64,000 bases of DNA, from the NCBI RefSeq assembly GCF_024701375.2, contig NZ_CP113910.1:6510001-6574000 (forward strand). The letters run 5' to 3'. The position numbers and the translations under genes are program-made. The notes beneath the pieces are model-generated. The model saw nothing but the letters and a program-made list of their open reading frames with translations. It was not told where the DNA came from and did not search any database. Shown piece by piece: positions 26,513 to 37,200 of the stretch (positions are counted from its first letter, which is position 1; the number at the start of each line of letters is the position of its first letter). The stretch is from Streptomyces sp. KMM 9044 (GTDB lineage: Bacteria; Actinomycetota; Actinomycetes; Streptomycetales; Streptomycetaceae).

Positions 26513-27888
26513 AGCGACCTCAGCGCGGTGACCAGCGTCCGTGCCTGCACATTCAGGTGGTGGCTGTAGCGCAGCAGTTCGTCCACCTGCCGCGGGGACA
26601 CCCACTCGAACTCGTCCGACACCACGGGCACCTCGTCCTCGACCTCGATGATCACGTAGTGGCTCAGGGCGTTCAGGAAACGCCCGCCCTCCTCCGACAG
26701 CAGCACGTCGTACACGGCTCCGGCGCGCCGCGCGCGCACCTCCTCCAGATAGGGGGGCCAGGACGCGGGTGGGAGATGGGCGTAGTTCTCGGCCGTGCAC
26801 TGCACCGTCGGGCCCAGCTCGACCACCGACAGGAACCCGGCCTCCGCGCGTGCCCGCAGCAGAACGTGCGGTACGCCGTTCACCCGCCGCACGAACAGCG
26901 CCGCCAGGCCCGTTCCGTGCGGCTCCAGCAGCGGCTGGGACCACGCCGCCACCTCGCGGCGGCCGGAGGACACGTCCACCGCCACGACACTGAAGTGATG
27001 CCCGCGCACATGGGACACGGTGTTGGCGTCGCGGCGCCAGCCGCTGGTGTCCGCCAGCCCGATCGGGGTGACGCTGACCTCGTGCTCGGCCCTCCGACGC
27101 GTGATCCAGCTGCGGATCTCGGTGTCCGTGTGCAGCGATCCGGCCACCCCGACGACGTCGGTCCGCCAGTCCGGCAGACACGACAGCACCGTACGGGCGT
27201 CCATGTTGACGACGTTGTCCTGGCGCAGCAGGGCGTTCACCTGCCGGAGAGTCAGCCAGGCGAAATCCTCGCCCGCCTCGACCTCCGGACCGACCCGCAC
27301 GATCATGTTCCGGTTCCGCTTGTGCAGAAACCACGAGCCCTGCTCCGACTGGAGCACGTCGGCCACCACCGACCCCGGCGCGGGACGACGGAAACAGTCC
27401 AGATACTTCACGGCCGAACCGCCGTGCACCCTCAGATAGTTGCTTTTCGTCGCCTGCACCGTCGGCGACAGCTGCATCCCGTTGATGTTTCCCGGCTCCG
27501 ACTTCGCCTGCATCAGCAGATGGGGAATTCCGTCGAATTCGCGCAGTGCGATGCCGAGGATCCCGATTTCGGGCTGATCGATGATCGGCTGCTCCCAGGC
27601 CGGCACCGGCCCGAAGTCCGAGCGGACCCGCAGCCCGTGCACCGAGAAGAAACGACCGCTCGCATGCCGCAGGTCACCGGTCCGCTGCTCGAACCGCCAG
27701 CCGTCCAGCTCCGCGAACGGCACCTGTTCGACCCGCTGCGGCTGCGTACGTCGCCGCTCCTCCAGCCACGCCGCGAGTTCCACGTCGCTCATCACACCGT
27801 CCGCGACGGCCGCCGCGGACGCTGCCAGCGCCGCGAGAGTGGCGGCCTGCTGGCCGCGCGACGGCGAAGGCGCGGTTGTCGGACTCAT
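26509..27888 (-). CDS. NDP-hexose 2,3-dehydratase
   Basis: 459 residues made of two tandem copies of the 2,3-dehydratase domain. The repeats are visible as GIALREFDGIPHLLMQAKSE with LSPTVQATKSNY in the first half and ALFVRRVNGVPHVLLRARAE with LGPTVQCTAENY in the second. The enzyme removes the C2 hydroxyl of NDP-4-keto-6-deoxyhexose, giving a 3,4-diketo sugar for the coupled ketoreductase. The ATG at 27888 has AGAAGGG upstream; the frame is open further but the family begins here. With rmlA it indicates a 2,6-dideoxyhexose-type pathway whose 4,6-dehydratase and glycosyltransferase lie outside the window. It is divergent from PKS A. Confidence 0.93.
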   Translation of the reverse strand: MSPTTAPSPSRGQQAATLAALAASAAAVADGVMSDVELAAWLEERRRTQPQRVEQVPFAELDGWRFEQRTGDLRHASGRFFSVHGLRVRSDFGPVPAWEQPIIDQPEIGILGIALREFDGIPHLLMQAKSEPGNINGMQLSPTVQATKSNYLRVHGGSAVKYLDCFRRPAPGSVVADVLQSEQGSWFLHKRNRNMIVRVGPEVEAGEDFAWLTLRQVNALLRQDNVVNMDARTVLSCLPDWRTDVVGVAGSLHTDTEIRSWITRRRAEHEVSVTPIGLADTSGWRRDANTVSHVRGHHFSVVAVDVSSGRREVAAWSQPLLEPHGTGLAALFVRRVNGVPHVLLRARAEAGFLSVVELGPTVQCTAENYAHLPPASWPPYLEEVRARRAGAVYDVLLSEEGGRFLNALSHYVIIEVEDEVPVVSDEFEWVSPRQVDELLRYSHHLNVQARTLVTALRSL

Positions 27889-28241
27889 CGGTCTGCCCTT
27901 CTCTCGGTCCAGGAGCGTGGCCACGCGCCTTTCGGCTGCGGGGTGCCACCATCCGCACCCGGAGGACACGGGAGCCGAACGCGGCCCTCCAGACTGCACG
28001 CTCGGATTCGAGGATTCGCCTAGAGTGCGCCCCCTTGTGGGCCGCCGGTCCACTGGCTATGACCCGCCGCGGGCCCGCGGGCGGTCACGGGCAGAACCCT
28101 CCCGGCCACCGTCCCCGCCCAGCCCAGGGCGTGCCTAGAGATTCCCCTAGAGCGTTTCCCCGGACTGCCGGACGCCCCCTGACCGCGTGCGAATGTGTGA
28201 GCCACCCCCGCCCCTCGCCCCTGGTGTTTGGAGTGCCATCG
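27889..28241. promoter_or_regulatory. divergent promoter region between the deoxysugar genes and PKS A
   Basis: This 353-bp intergenic region must drive the sugar pair leftwards and PKS A rightwards. CCTAGAG occurs three times (from 28019, 28134 and 28146). The second and third copies form the imperfect palindrome CTAGAGATTCCCCTAG at 28135-28150. That agrees at 14 of 16 positions with the PimM-type PAS-LuxR operator consensus CTVGGGAWWTCCCBAG as I remember it. A further GTTTCCCC follows at 28154. No regulator of this class is inside the window. Confidence 0.5.
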
Positions 28242-31200
28242 ATGAACGAGCCGGTGCCCACCGACGTACGGAACACCGTTTCGGGCCACGAGCCCGTGGC
28301 TGTCGTCGGCCTCGCGTGCCGGTTGCCCGGAGCCGACGGTCCGGCCGCGTACTGGGCCCTGCTCACCGAGGGCCGCAGCGCTGTCACCGACATGCCACAG
28401 GACCGGCGCGAGGGCGTGCCAGCCGACGGCTGGCCCACTCCGCACGGCGGCACCGCACCCCTGCGCGGGGGATACGTCTCGGCGCCCGCCGACTTCGACG
28501 CCGCGTTCTTCGGTATCTCGCCCCGTGAGGCCGACGCGATGGATCCGCAGGCCCGCCTCGCCCTCGAACTGGGCTGGGAGGCGCTGGAGCACGCAGGGAT
28601 CCCCGTCGCCGCCGTACCGCGCGCCACCGCCGTCCACCTCGGCGCCGATGTGTGCGACTACGCCGACGTCGTCCGCAACGCCGGACAGCAGCCCGGACAC
28701 CACACCCTCACAGGCCTCAACCGCTCCCTGATCGCCAACCGGCTCTCGTACGTGCTCGGCGTCAGCGGTCCCAGCATGACCGTCGACAGCGCGCAGTCGT
28801 CCTCCCTCGTCGCCGTCCAGCTCGCCTGCGACAGTCTGCGCACCGGAGACTGCGCACTCGCACTGGCCGGTGGCGTGCACCTCAACCTCAGTCCCGAAAG
28901 CTCCCTGGCCGCGGCCCAGTTCGGCGCACTCTCCCCGGACGGCGCCTGCCACACCTTCGATGCCGGAGCCAACGGCTACGTCCGCGGCGAAGGCGGCGGC
29001 ATCGTCGTCCTCAAGCTTCTCTCCCGTGCCCTCGCCGACGGCGACGACGTGTACGCCGTCATCCGCGGCGGCGCCCTCAACAACGACGGCACGGGCGCCG
29101 CCCTCACCACCCCGGACGCCGACGCCCAGACCGCCGTTCTGCGCGCGGCCTGCTCCCGCGCCGGTGTCGACCCCGGCGACATCGGCTACGTCGAACTGCA
29201 CGGCACCGGAACCCGCGTCGGCGACCCCGTCGAGGCCACCGCCCTCGGCGCCGTCCTCGGCACCGCCGAAGGCCGCCGCGCCCCGCTCGCCGTCGGCTCC
29301 GTGAAGACCAACATCGGTCACCTCGAAGGCGCGGCCGGAATCGCCGGACTCCTCAAGACGGTCCTGTGCCTGGCGCACGGCCGGCTCGTGCCCAGCCTCA
29401 ACCACCACGAGCCGAACCCCGCCATCGACCTCGACCGCCTCGGCCTGCGCGTCCAGCGCGAGACAGGCGTCTGGACCCCGGCCACCCCTGGGACCCCCCT
29501 GCTCGCGGGCGTCTCCTCCTTCGGCATGGGCGGCACCAACGCCCACCTCGTTCTCGAACAGGCTCCGCCCACCGAGACCGCGAAGACCACGAAGACCGCC
29601 AAGATCGCGAAGACCGCGCAACAGCCCCGGACCACTCCCGTTCCCGTCACCATCCCCTGGCTGCTGTCCGCCCGTACCCCCGAGGCTCTGCGCGCCCAGG
29701 CCGACCGCCTCGCCTCGCACGTCCGCGACACCGGCGCCGACCCCGTCGACACCGCGTGGTCCCTGTTCAGCACCCGCACGCCTCTCACCCACCGCGCCCT
29801 CGCCGTCGGCGCGGACACCGACGGTCTGCTCGACGCCGTCGCCACCGCCGTCCCCGCGGGCCCCGTCGACGGCGACGTGCAGCGGCCCGTCTTCGTCTTC
29901 CCCGGTCAGGGCAGCCAGTGGGCCGGCATGGCCGCCGGACTCCTCACCGACTCACCCGCCTTCGCAGCCCGCCTCGCCGAGTGCGCGAACGCCCTCGCCC
30001 CGCACGTGGACTGGGACCTCGAAGCCGTCCTGCGTGGCGACGCCGACGCCCCGTCCCTGGACCGCTCCGACGTCGTCCAGCCCGCCCTGTGGGCCGTCAT
30101 GGTGTCCCTGGCCGCCGCGTGGCGGGCCCACGGAGTGCACCCCGCCGCCGTCGTCGGCCACTCCCAGGGCGAGATCGCCGCCGCCTGCGTCGCCGGAGCG
30201 CTCAGCCTGGAGGACGCCGCGCGCGTCGTCGCCCTGCGCAGCCAGATCCTCGTCCCCCTCGAAGGCCGCAGCGGCATGGTCTCGCTCGGTCTCTCCGAGG
30301 AGGCCGCCAGAAGCTTCACCGCGCAGTGGGGCGACCGCGTCACCGTCGCCGCCCTCAACGGCCCCTCCTCCACGGTCGTCTCGGCCGACATCGACACCGT
30401 CGACGACATCCTCGCCACCGCCGCAGGGCACGACGTCCGCGCCGCCCGCGTCGGAATCGACTACGCCTCCCACTCCCCGCACGTCGAACCCGTCCGCGAG
30501 GAGATGCTCGAACTCCTCGCCCCCGTCACCCCGCGCCGCCCCGAGGTGCCCTTCTTCTCCACCGCCACCGGCGACTGGCTCGACGGCGCCGCCACCGACG
30601 CCCGGTACTGGTACGCCAACCTCCGCAACCCCGTCCTCCTCGAACCCGCCGTACGCGCCCTGACACTCGCGGGCCACGGAGCCTTCGTCGAGGTCAGCCC
30701 GCACCCCGTGCTCACCACACCGGTCCAGACGACCGTCGAGGCAGCCGCCGGCCCCCGGCACGCCGTGGTCACCGGCACCCTGCGCCGCGGCGACGGCGGC
30801 GCCGCCCGCCTCCAGACCTCCGTGGGCGCCCTGTGGACCGCAGGTGCCGACGTCGACTGGAGCCCCGTCTTCACCGACCTCGCCCCCCGCCGCGTCACCC
30901 TGCCCACCTACGCCTTCCAGCGCCGCCGCCACTGGGTCACCGGCACCCCCGCGACCGCCCTCGCACGGGCCACGGACACCGCCGCGACCGCCCCCGCGAG
31001 GGCCACGGACACCGCCGCCGAGCCGGCCCCGCAAACGGTCGTCGAGCCCGTCACCGCACTCGATTCCGCCGGGGCCCTGCGCCTGGTCCGGGAGAGCGCC
31101 GCGGTGGTCCTCGGCCACCCGGGCCCCGCCGCGGTGGATCCCCTTCGCTCCTTCAAGGATCTCGGTGTCGACTCCGTCACCGCCGTCGAGCTGCGCGACC

Positions 31201-34200
31201 GCCTCAACACCCTTGCCGGTGTCCACCTGCCGGCGACCGCCGTCTACGAGCACCCGACGCCCGCCCGGCTCGCCGCGCACCTGAGCGATCCCACGCCCGC
31301 CGACGCAGTGCCTCTCACCCGCCGCGCCGCCTCCGACGAACCGATCGCCATCGTGTCCATGGGCTGTCGCTTCCCCGGCGGCGTCCGCAACCCCGAGGAC
31401 CTGTGGCGCCTGGTCCGTGACGAGACGGACGCCGTTTCCGCCTTCCCTGCCGACCGCGGCTGGGACCTCGACGCGCTCTACGACCCCGACCCCGACCGGG
31501 CCGGCACCAGCTATGTCCGCGAGGGCGGGTTCCTGCACGACGCGGCCGAGTTCGACGCCGGGTTCTTCGGTATCTCGCCGCGTGAGGCGACCGCGATGGA
31601 CCCACAGCAGCGCCTCCTCCTGGAGACGACCTGGGAGACCGTCGAACGCGCGGGCCTCGACCCCCGCGCCCTGCACGCGACCGACACCGGCGTCTTCGTC
31701 GGCGCCACCGCCCCCGAGTACGGCCCCCGCCTCCACGAGGCAACCGAGGCCGTCGAGGGCCACGTCCTCACCGGTACGACCGCCAGTGTCGCGTCCGGGC
31801 GCATCGCCTACGTCCTGGGCCTGGAGGGTCCGGCGGTCACCGTCGACACGGCCTGTTCCTCGTCCCTGGTCGCCCTGCACCTCGCGGCGCGGTCCCTGCG
31901 CGCAGGGGAGTGCTCCCTCGCCGTCGCCGCGGGCGCGACCGTGATGTCAGGCCCGGGGATGTTCGTCGAGTTCAGCCGGCAGCGCGGTCTGGCCGAGGAC
32001 GGCCGCTGCAAGCCCTTCGCCGCCGGAGCCGACGGCACCGGCTGGGGCGAGGGTGTGGGTGTGCTGCTGTTGGAGCGGTTGTCGGATGCGCGGGCCAAGG
32101 GTCATCAGGTGTTGGCGGTGGTGCGTGGTTCGGCGATCAATCAGGACGGTGCGTCGAACGGTTTGACGGCTCCGAACGGTCCTTCGCAGCAGCGGGTGAT
32201 TCGGGCGGCGTTGGCTGATGCGGGGTTGTCGGGTGCGGATGTGGATGTGGTGGAGGCGCACGGTACGGGGACGAAGTTGGGTGACCCGATCGAGGCGCAG
32301 GCGCTGCTGGCGACCTACGGGCAGGAGCGGGCCGGGGACCGGCCGCTGTGGCTGGGTTCGGTGAAGTCCAACATCGGTCACACGCAGGCCGCCGCCGGAG
32401 TCGGCGGTGTCATCAAGATGGTTCAGGCGATGCGACACGGCACCCTGCCCAAGTCCCTGCACGCCGAAGCTCCCTCCACGCTGGTCGACTGGTCGTCGGG
32501 TGCGGTGGAGTTGCTGGGACAGGCGCGGGAGTGGGAGGAGAGCGACGGTCGGCCACGTAGGGCGGGTGTCTCGTCGTTCGGTGTGAGCGGTACGAATGCT
32601 CACGTGATCCTCGAAGAGGCCGGTCAGGTCGCTCTTGAGGAGGCTGGCCAGCCGGCTGTGGAGGAGCCGGCGGGTGCTTCCGCCGATGGGGCGGGCGCGG
32701 TGGTTCCGTGGCTGGTATCGGCTCGTTCGGAGAAGGCGTTGCGTGCTCAGGCGGCGCGGTTGGCGGTTCATCTGGAGGGTGCGGACGTCGCTGCGGTGGA
32801 TGTTGCGCATTCGCTGTTGGTGGCTCGTGCGGCGTTGGAGGAGCGGGCTGTTGTGGTCGGCTCCGACCGGGAGAGCCTCGCCGCTTCGCTGCATGCTCTG
32901 GCATCGGGAACCGCCGGCACGGATGTGATCCGGGGTGGTGTGCGGCGTCCTGGTGACGCCGTCGACACGGTGTTTGTGTTTCCGGGGCAGGGGTCGCAGT
33001 GGGTGGGGATGGCGGTGGGGTTGTTGGATGCTTCGCCGGTGTTCGCGGCTCGGTTCGTGGAGTGTGGGGCTGCTCTGGAGGGGTTTGTCGAGTGGTCGTT
33101 GGTGGATGTGGTGCGGGGGGTGGAGGGTGCGCCCGGGTTGGACCGGGTGGATGTGGTGCAGCCGGTGTTGTGGGCGGTGATGGTGTCGTTGGCTGCGTTG
33201 TGGGAGTCGTTCGGGGTGCGGCCGGCTGCGGTGGTGGGGCATTCGCAGGGGGAGATTGCTGCCGCGGTGGTGGCGGGTGCGTTGTCGTTGGTTGATGGTG
33301 CGCGGGTGGTGGCGTTGCGGTCGCGGGCGATTGTGGCGTTGGCGGGTCGTGGGGGGATGGTGTCGGTCGGCCTTGATGCTGAGGGTGCGGCTGGGCTGGC
33401 GGGGCGGTGGCCGGGTCGGGTGTCGGTGGCTGCGGTGAACGGGCCTGCCTCCACTGTGGTGTCGGGTGATGCGGGCGCGCTGGACGAGCTGGTGGTGTTC
33501 GCGGAATCGGCGGGTGTCCGGGTGCGGCGGATCGAGGTGGATTATGCGTCGCATTCGGCTCATGTGGAGTTGATCGAGGGGGAGTTGGCGGAGGTTCTGG
33601 CGCCGGTGGTGGCGTTGGAGCCGGTGGTGCCGTTCCTGTCGACGGTGACGGGCGAGTGGATCGATTCGGCGGAGACCGATGCCGGGTACTGGTACCGGAA
33701 CCTGCGGCAGACGGTGTGTCTGGAGCCGGCGGTGGCCAGGCTCCTCGCGGAGGGGCACGGCGCTTTCCTGGAGATGAGTCCCCACCCGGTGCTGACGGTG
33801 CCGGTGACCGAGACCGTCGAAGCGGCCGGCGCGGATGCCGTGGTGGTGGGTTCACTGCGCCGGGGTGAGGGCGGCCTGGAGCGCTTCTCTCTCTCCCTGG
33901 CGGAGGCGTGGGCGCATGGTGTGTCCGTGGACTGGACGCCGGCCTTTGAAGGGCTGTCCCCGCGCCGGGTGGATCTGCCGACCTACGCCTTCCAGCGCAG
34001 CCGTTACTGGCTGGACGTACCCAAGGCCAAGGCCAAGGCCGAGGCGGTGACGGATCCGGTGGAGGACGAGTTCTGGCGGACCGTCGAGGAAGGCGATCTG
34101 AAGGAGCTGGCCGGCACCCTGGGCATCGAGGACGGGCTGGAGACCGTGATCCCTGCCCTGGCCGCCTGGCGGAACACACGCCGTCAGCAGGGACGGATCG

Positions 34201-37200
34201 ACGGTTGGCGGTACCGCGTGGAGTGGCGTGCCCTGCCCGCTCCGGCCCGCGCCGCCACCGGCGCAACCTGGCTGCTCGCCGTCCCGGCGCCGCTCGCGGA
34301 CGACGAGTCGGTCACCGAGACCGTGGCCGCGCTGGAGGCCCGCGGCGCCCGCGCCGCCGTCGTGATCGTCGACGCCGACCACCTGAGCCGGGCCGGCCTG
34401 GGCGCCCTGCTCACACCAGCCGCCGAGTCCGTCGGCGCGTTCACCGGGGTCCTGTCGCTGCTGGCGCTCGACGAGAGGCCGCACCCGCGGTGGGCGGCGG
34501 TGCCGCTGGGGCTGGCCGCAACCCTCACGCTCGTACAGGCACTCGGCGACACGGGCATCGAGGCGCCCCTGTGGTGCGTGACCCGTGGAGCCGTGGGGTG
34601 TGGCCGTGACGGCGCGCCGACGGCGCCCGCGCAGGCCGGTGTCTGGGGCCTCGGCCGGGCCGCCGCCCTGGAGCACCCCAAGCGATGGGGCGGCCTCGTC
34701 GACCTGCCCGTGAGCGGCCCGGACCGCGGCGTCGACCTGCTGCTCGATGTCATCGCCGCGGGCACGCAGGAGGACCAGGTGGCCCTGCGGGGCGGCACGG
34801 CGTACGGCCGCAGGCTCGTGCAAGCGGCTACCGGTGGCAAGGCGGCCGTACGGGACTGGAAACCGCGCGGCACCGTCCTCGTCACCGGAGGCACCGGCGC
34901 GCTCGGCGCCCACGTGGCCCGCTGGCTGGCCGCGCGTGGCGCCGAACACCTCGTCCTCACCGGTCGGCGCGGCGAGGGCCGGCACCTCGACGACCTGCGG
35001 CGCGAACTCACGCCATACGGCACCCGGCTCACCGTGGCCGCCTGCGACACCGCCGACCGCGAGGCAGTCGCCGACCTGGTCACCCGCCTTGCCGACGAGG
35101 GTGGCCCCGTGCGCTCCGTCGTGCACGCGGCAGGGGTGAGCGTCCTCGGCCCGGTCGCGGAGACCGACGTCGAGGACCTCTCCGCGACCCTCTCCGGCAA
35201 GGTCCTCGGAGCCGACCACCTCGACGACGTACTGGACGCCGCCCAACTGGACGCCGTCGTCTACTTCTCGTCGATCTCCGGCACGTGGGGAGTCGCCGAC
35301 CACGCCGCCTACGGCGCGGCCAACGCGATCCTGGACGCCCGCGCCGAACGCCGCCGCGCCGACGGCGCCCCCGTGCTCTCCGTCGCCTGGGGCCCCTGGG
35401 CGGGCGGCGGCATGATCGCCGAGGCCGTCCAGGACGACCTGCGCCGCCGGGGCGTTCCCGTCATCGAACCGGCCGCCGCGATCACCGGCCTGCAGCAGGC
35501 GCTCGACCACGACGACACGGCCGTCGCAGTCGCCGACGTCGACTGGCGCCGGTTCGCCGAGGTCTTCACCTCCGTGCGCGGCAGCGCCCTGCTCACCGAA
35601 CTGTCCGGCCTCCGCCCCGCGACGCCGGACGCGGAGACCGGCCGGGACGGGAACGACGGTACCTCCGCCGCGCTGCGCGAGATCGGCGGCCTCGAACCGG
35701 CACGCCGCACCGCCGCCCTGCGCACCCTGGTCAGCACACATGCGGCCGCCGCGCTGGGACACGCCGACGCCGGAGTGGTCAGCGCCGAGGCCGCCTTCAA
35801 GGAACTGGGCTTCGACTCCCTCACCGCCGTCGCCCTCCGCGACCGGCTGCAACGGGCCACCGGCCTGAAACTCCCCACCACCGTCGTCTTCGACCACCCC
35901 AGTATCTCCGCCCTCGCCGTCCACCTCGACGACCGCGCGTTCGGCGGTGGGCAAGGGGACCACCCGGCCGCGGCACTCACGGCGGACAGCTTCCGCGCGC
36001 CCGGCAGCGGTAACGCCCCCGAGGACGACGCGATCGCGATCGTCTCGATGGGCTGTCGCTTCCCCGGCGGCGTCCGTACCCCCGAGGACTTCTGGCGCTT
36101 GGTCACCGACGGCGTGGACGCCATCACCCCGCTGCCCACCGACCGCGGTTGGGACCTCGACGCGCTCTACGACCCGGACCCCGACCGGGCCGGCACCAGC
36201 TACGTCCGTGACAGCGGCTTCCTGGCGGGTGCGGCCGGGTTCGACGCCGGGTTCTTCGGTATCTCGCCGCGTGAGGCGATCGCGATGGACCCGCAGCAGC
36301 GCCTCCTGCTGGAGACCACCTGGGAGACCCTGGAACGCGCGGGCATCGACCCGAAAGGCCTGCGGGGCAGCGACACCGGTGTCTACGTCGGTCTCACCGA
36401 CCAGGAGTACGCCACTCGGTTGCGCGCCGCGTCGGGCGACAACGAGGGATACCTCGCCACCGGCGCGGCAGCGAGCGTGGCGTCCGGGCGCATCGCCTAT
36501 GTCCTGGGCCTGGAGGGTCCGGCGGTCACCGTCGACACGGCCTGTTCCTCGTCCCTGGTCGCCCTGCACCTCGCGGTCCGCGCCCTGCGAGCCGGTGAGT
36601 GCCGCCTCGCGGTGGCTGGCGCCGCCACCGTGATGTCGGGACCGGGCGCGTTCGTCGCCTTCAGCCGTCAGCGGGCCCTCGCCCCGGACGGCCGCTGCAA
36701 GCCCTTCGCGGCCGACGCGGACGGCTTCGCCCTCTCCGAGGGCGTGGGTGTGCTGTTGCTGGAGCGGTTGTCGGATGCGCGGGCCAAGGGTCATCAGGTG
36801 TTGGCGGTGGTGCGTGGTTCGGCGATCAATCAGGACGGTGCGTCGAACGGTTTGACGGCTCCGAACGGTCCTTCGCAGCAGCGGGTGATTCGGGCGGCGT
36901 TGGCTGATGCGGGGTTGTCGGGTGCGGATGTGGATGTGGTGGAGGCGCACGGTACGGGGACGAAGTTGGGTGACCCGATCGAGGCGCAGGCGCTGCTGGC
37001 GACCTATGGGCAGGAGCGGGCCGGGGACCGGCCGCTGTGGCTTGGGTCGGTGAAGTCCAACATCGGTCATACACAGGCCGCTTCGGGTATGGCCGGTGTC
37101 ATCAAGATGGTCCAGGCGATGCGACACGGCACCCTGCCCAAGTCCCTGAGAGCGGACCGCCCTTCCCCGATCGTGGACTGGTCGTCGGGTGCGGTGGAGT

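Noticed and set aside
25514..27334. 606-codon minus-strand frame as a single fused oxidoreductase
   Set aside because: Only the part from GTG 26512 is the ketoreductase; the upstream extension is an out-of-frame reading of the 2,3-dehydratase gene.
29575..29635. Lys/Thr-rich low-complexity linker after the loading KSQ and the 33-bp duplication at 30951-31016
   Set aside because: Ordinary interdomain linker drift; no functional signal visible.
34021..34060. DH domains in modules 1-4 of PKS A/B
   Set aside because: The post-AT linkers (for example PKAKAKAEAVTDPVEDEFW) lead straight into KR; no HxxxGxxxxP motif or DH-length sequence is present in these modules.
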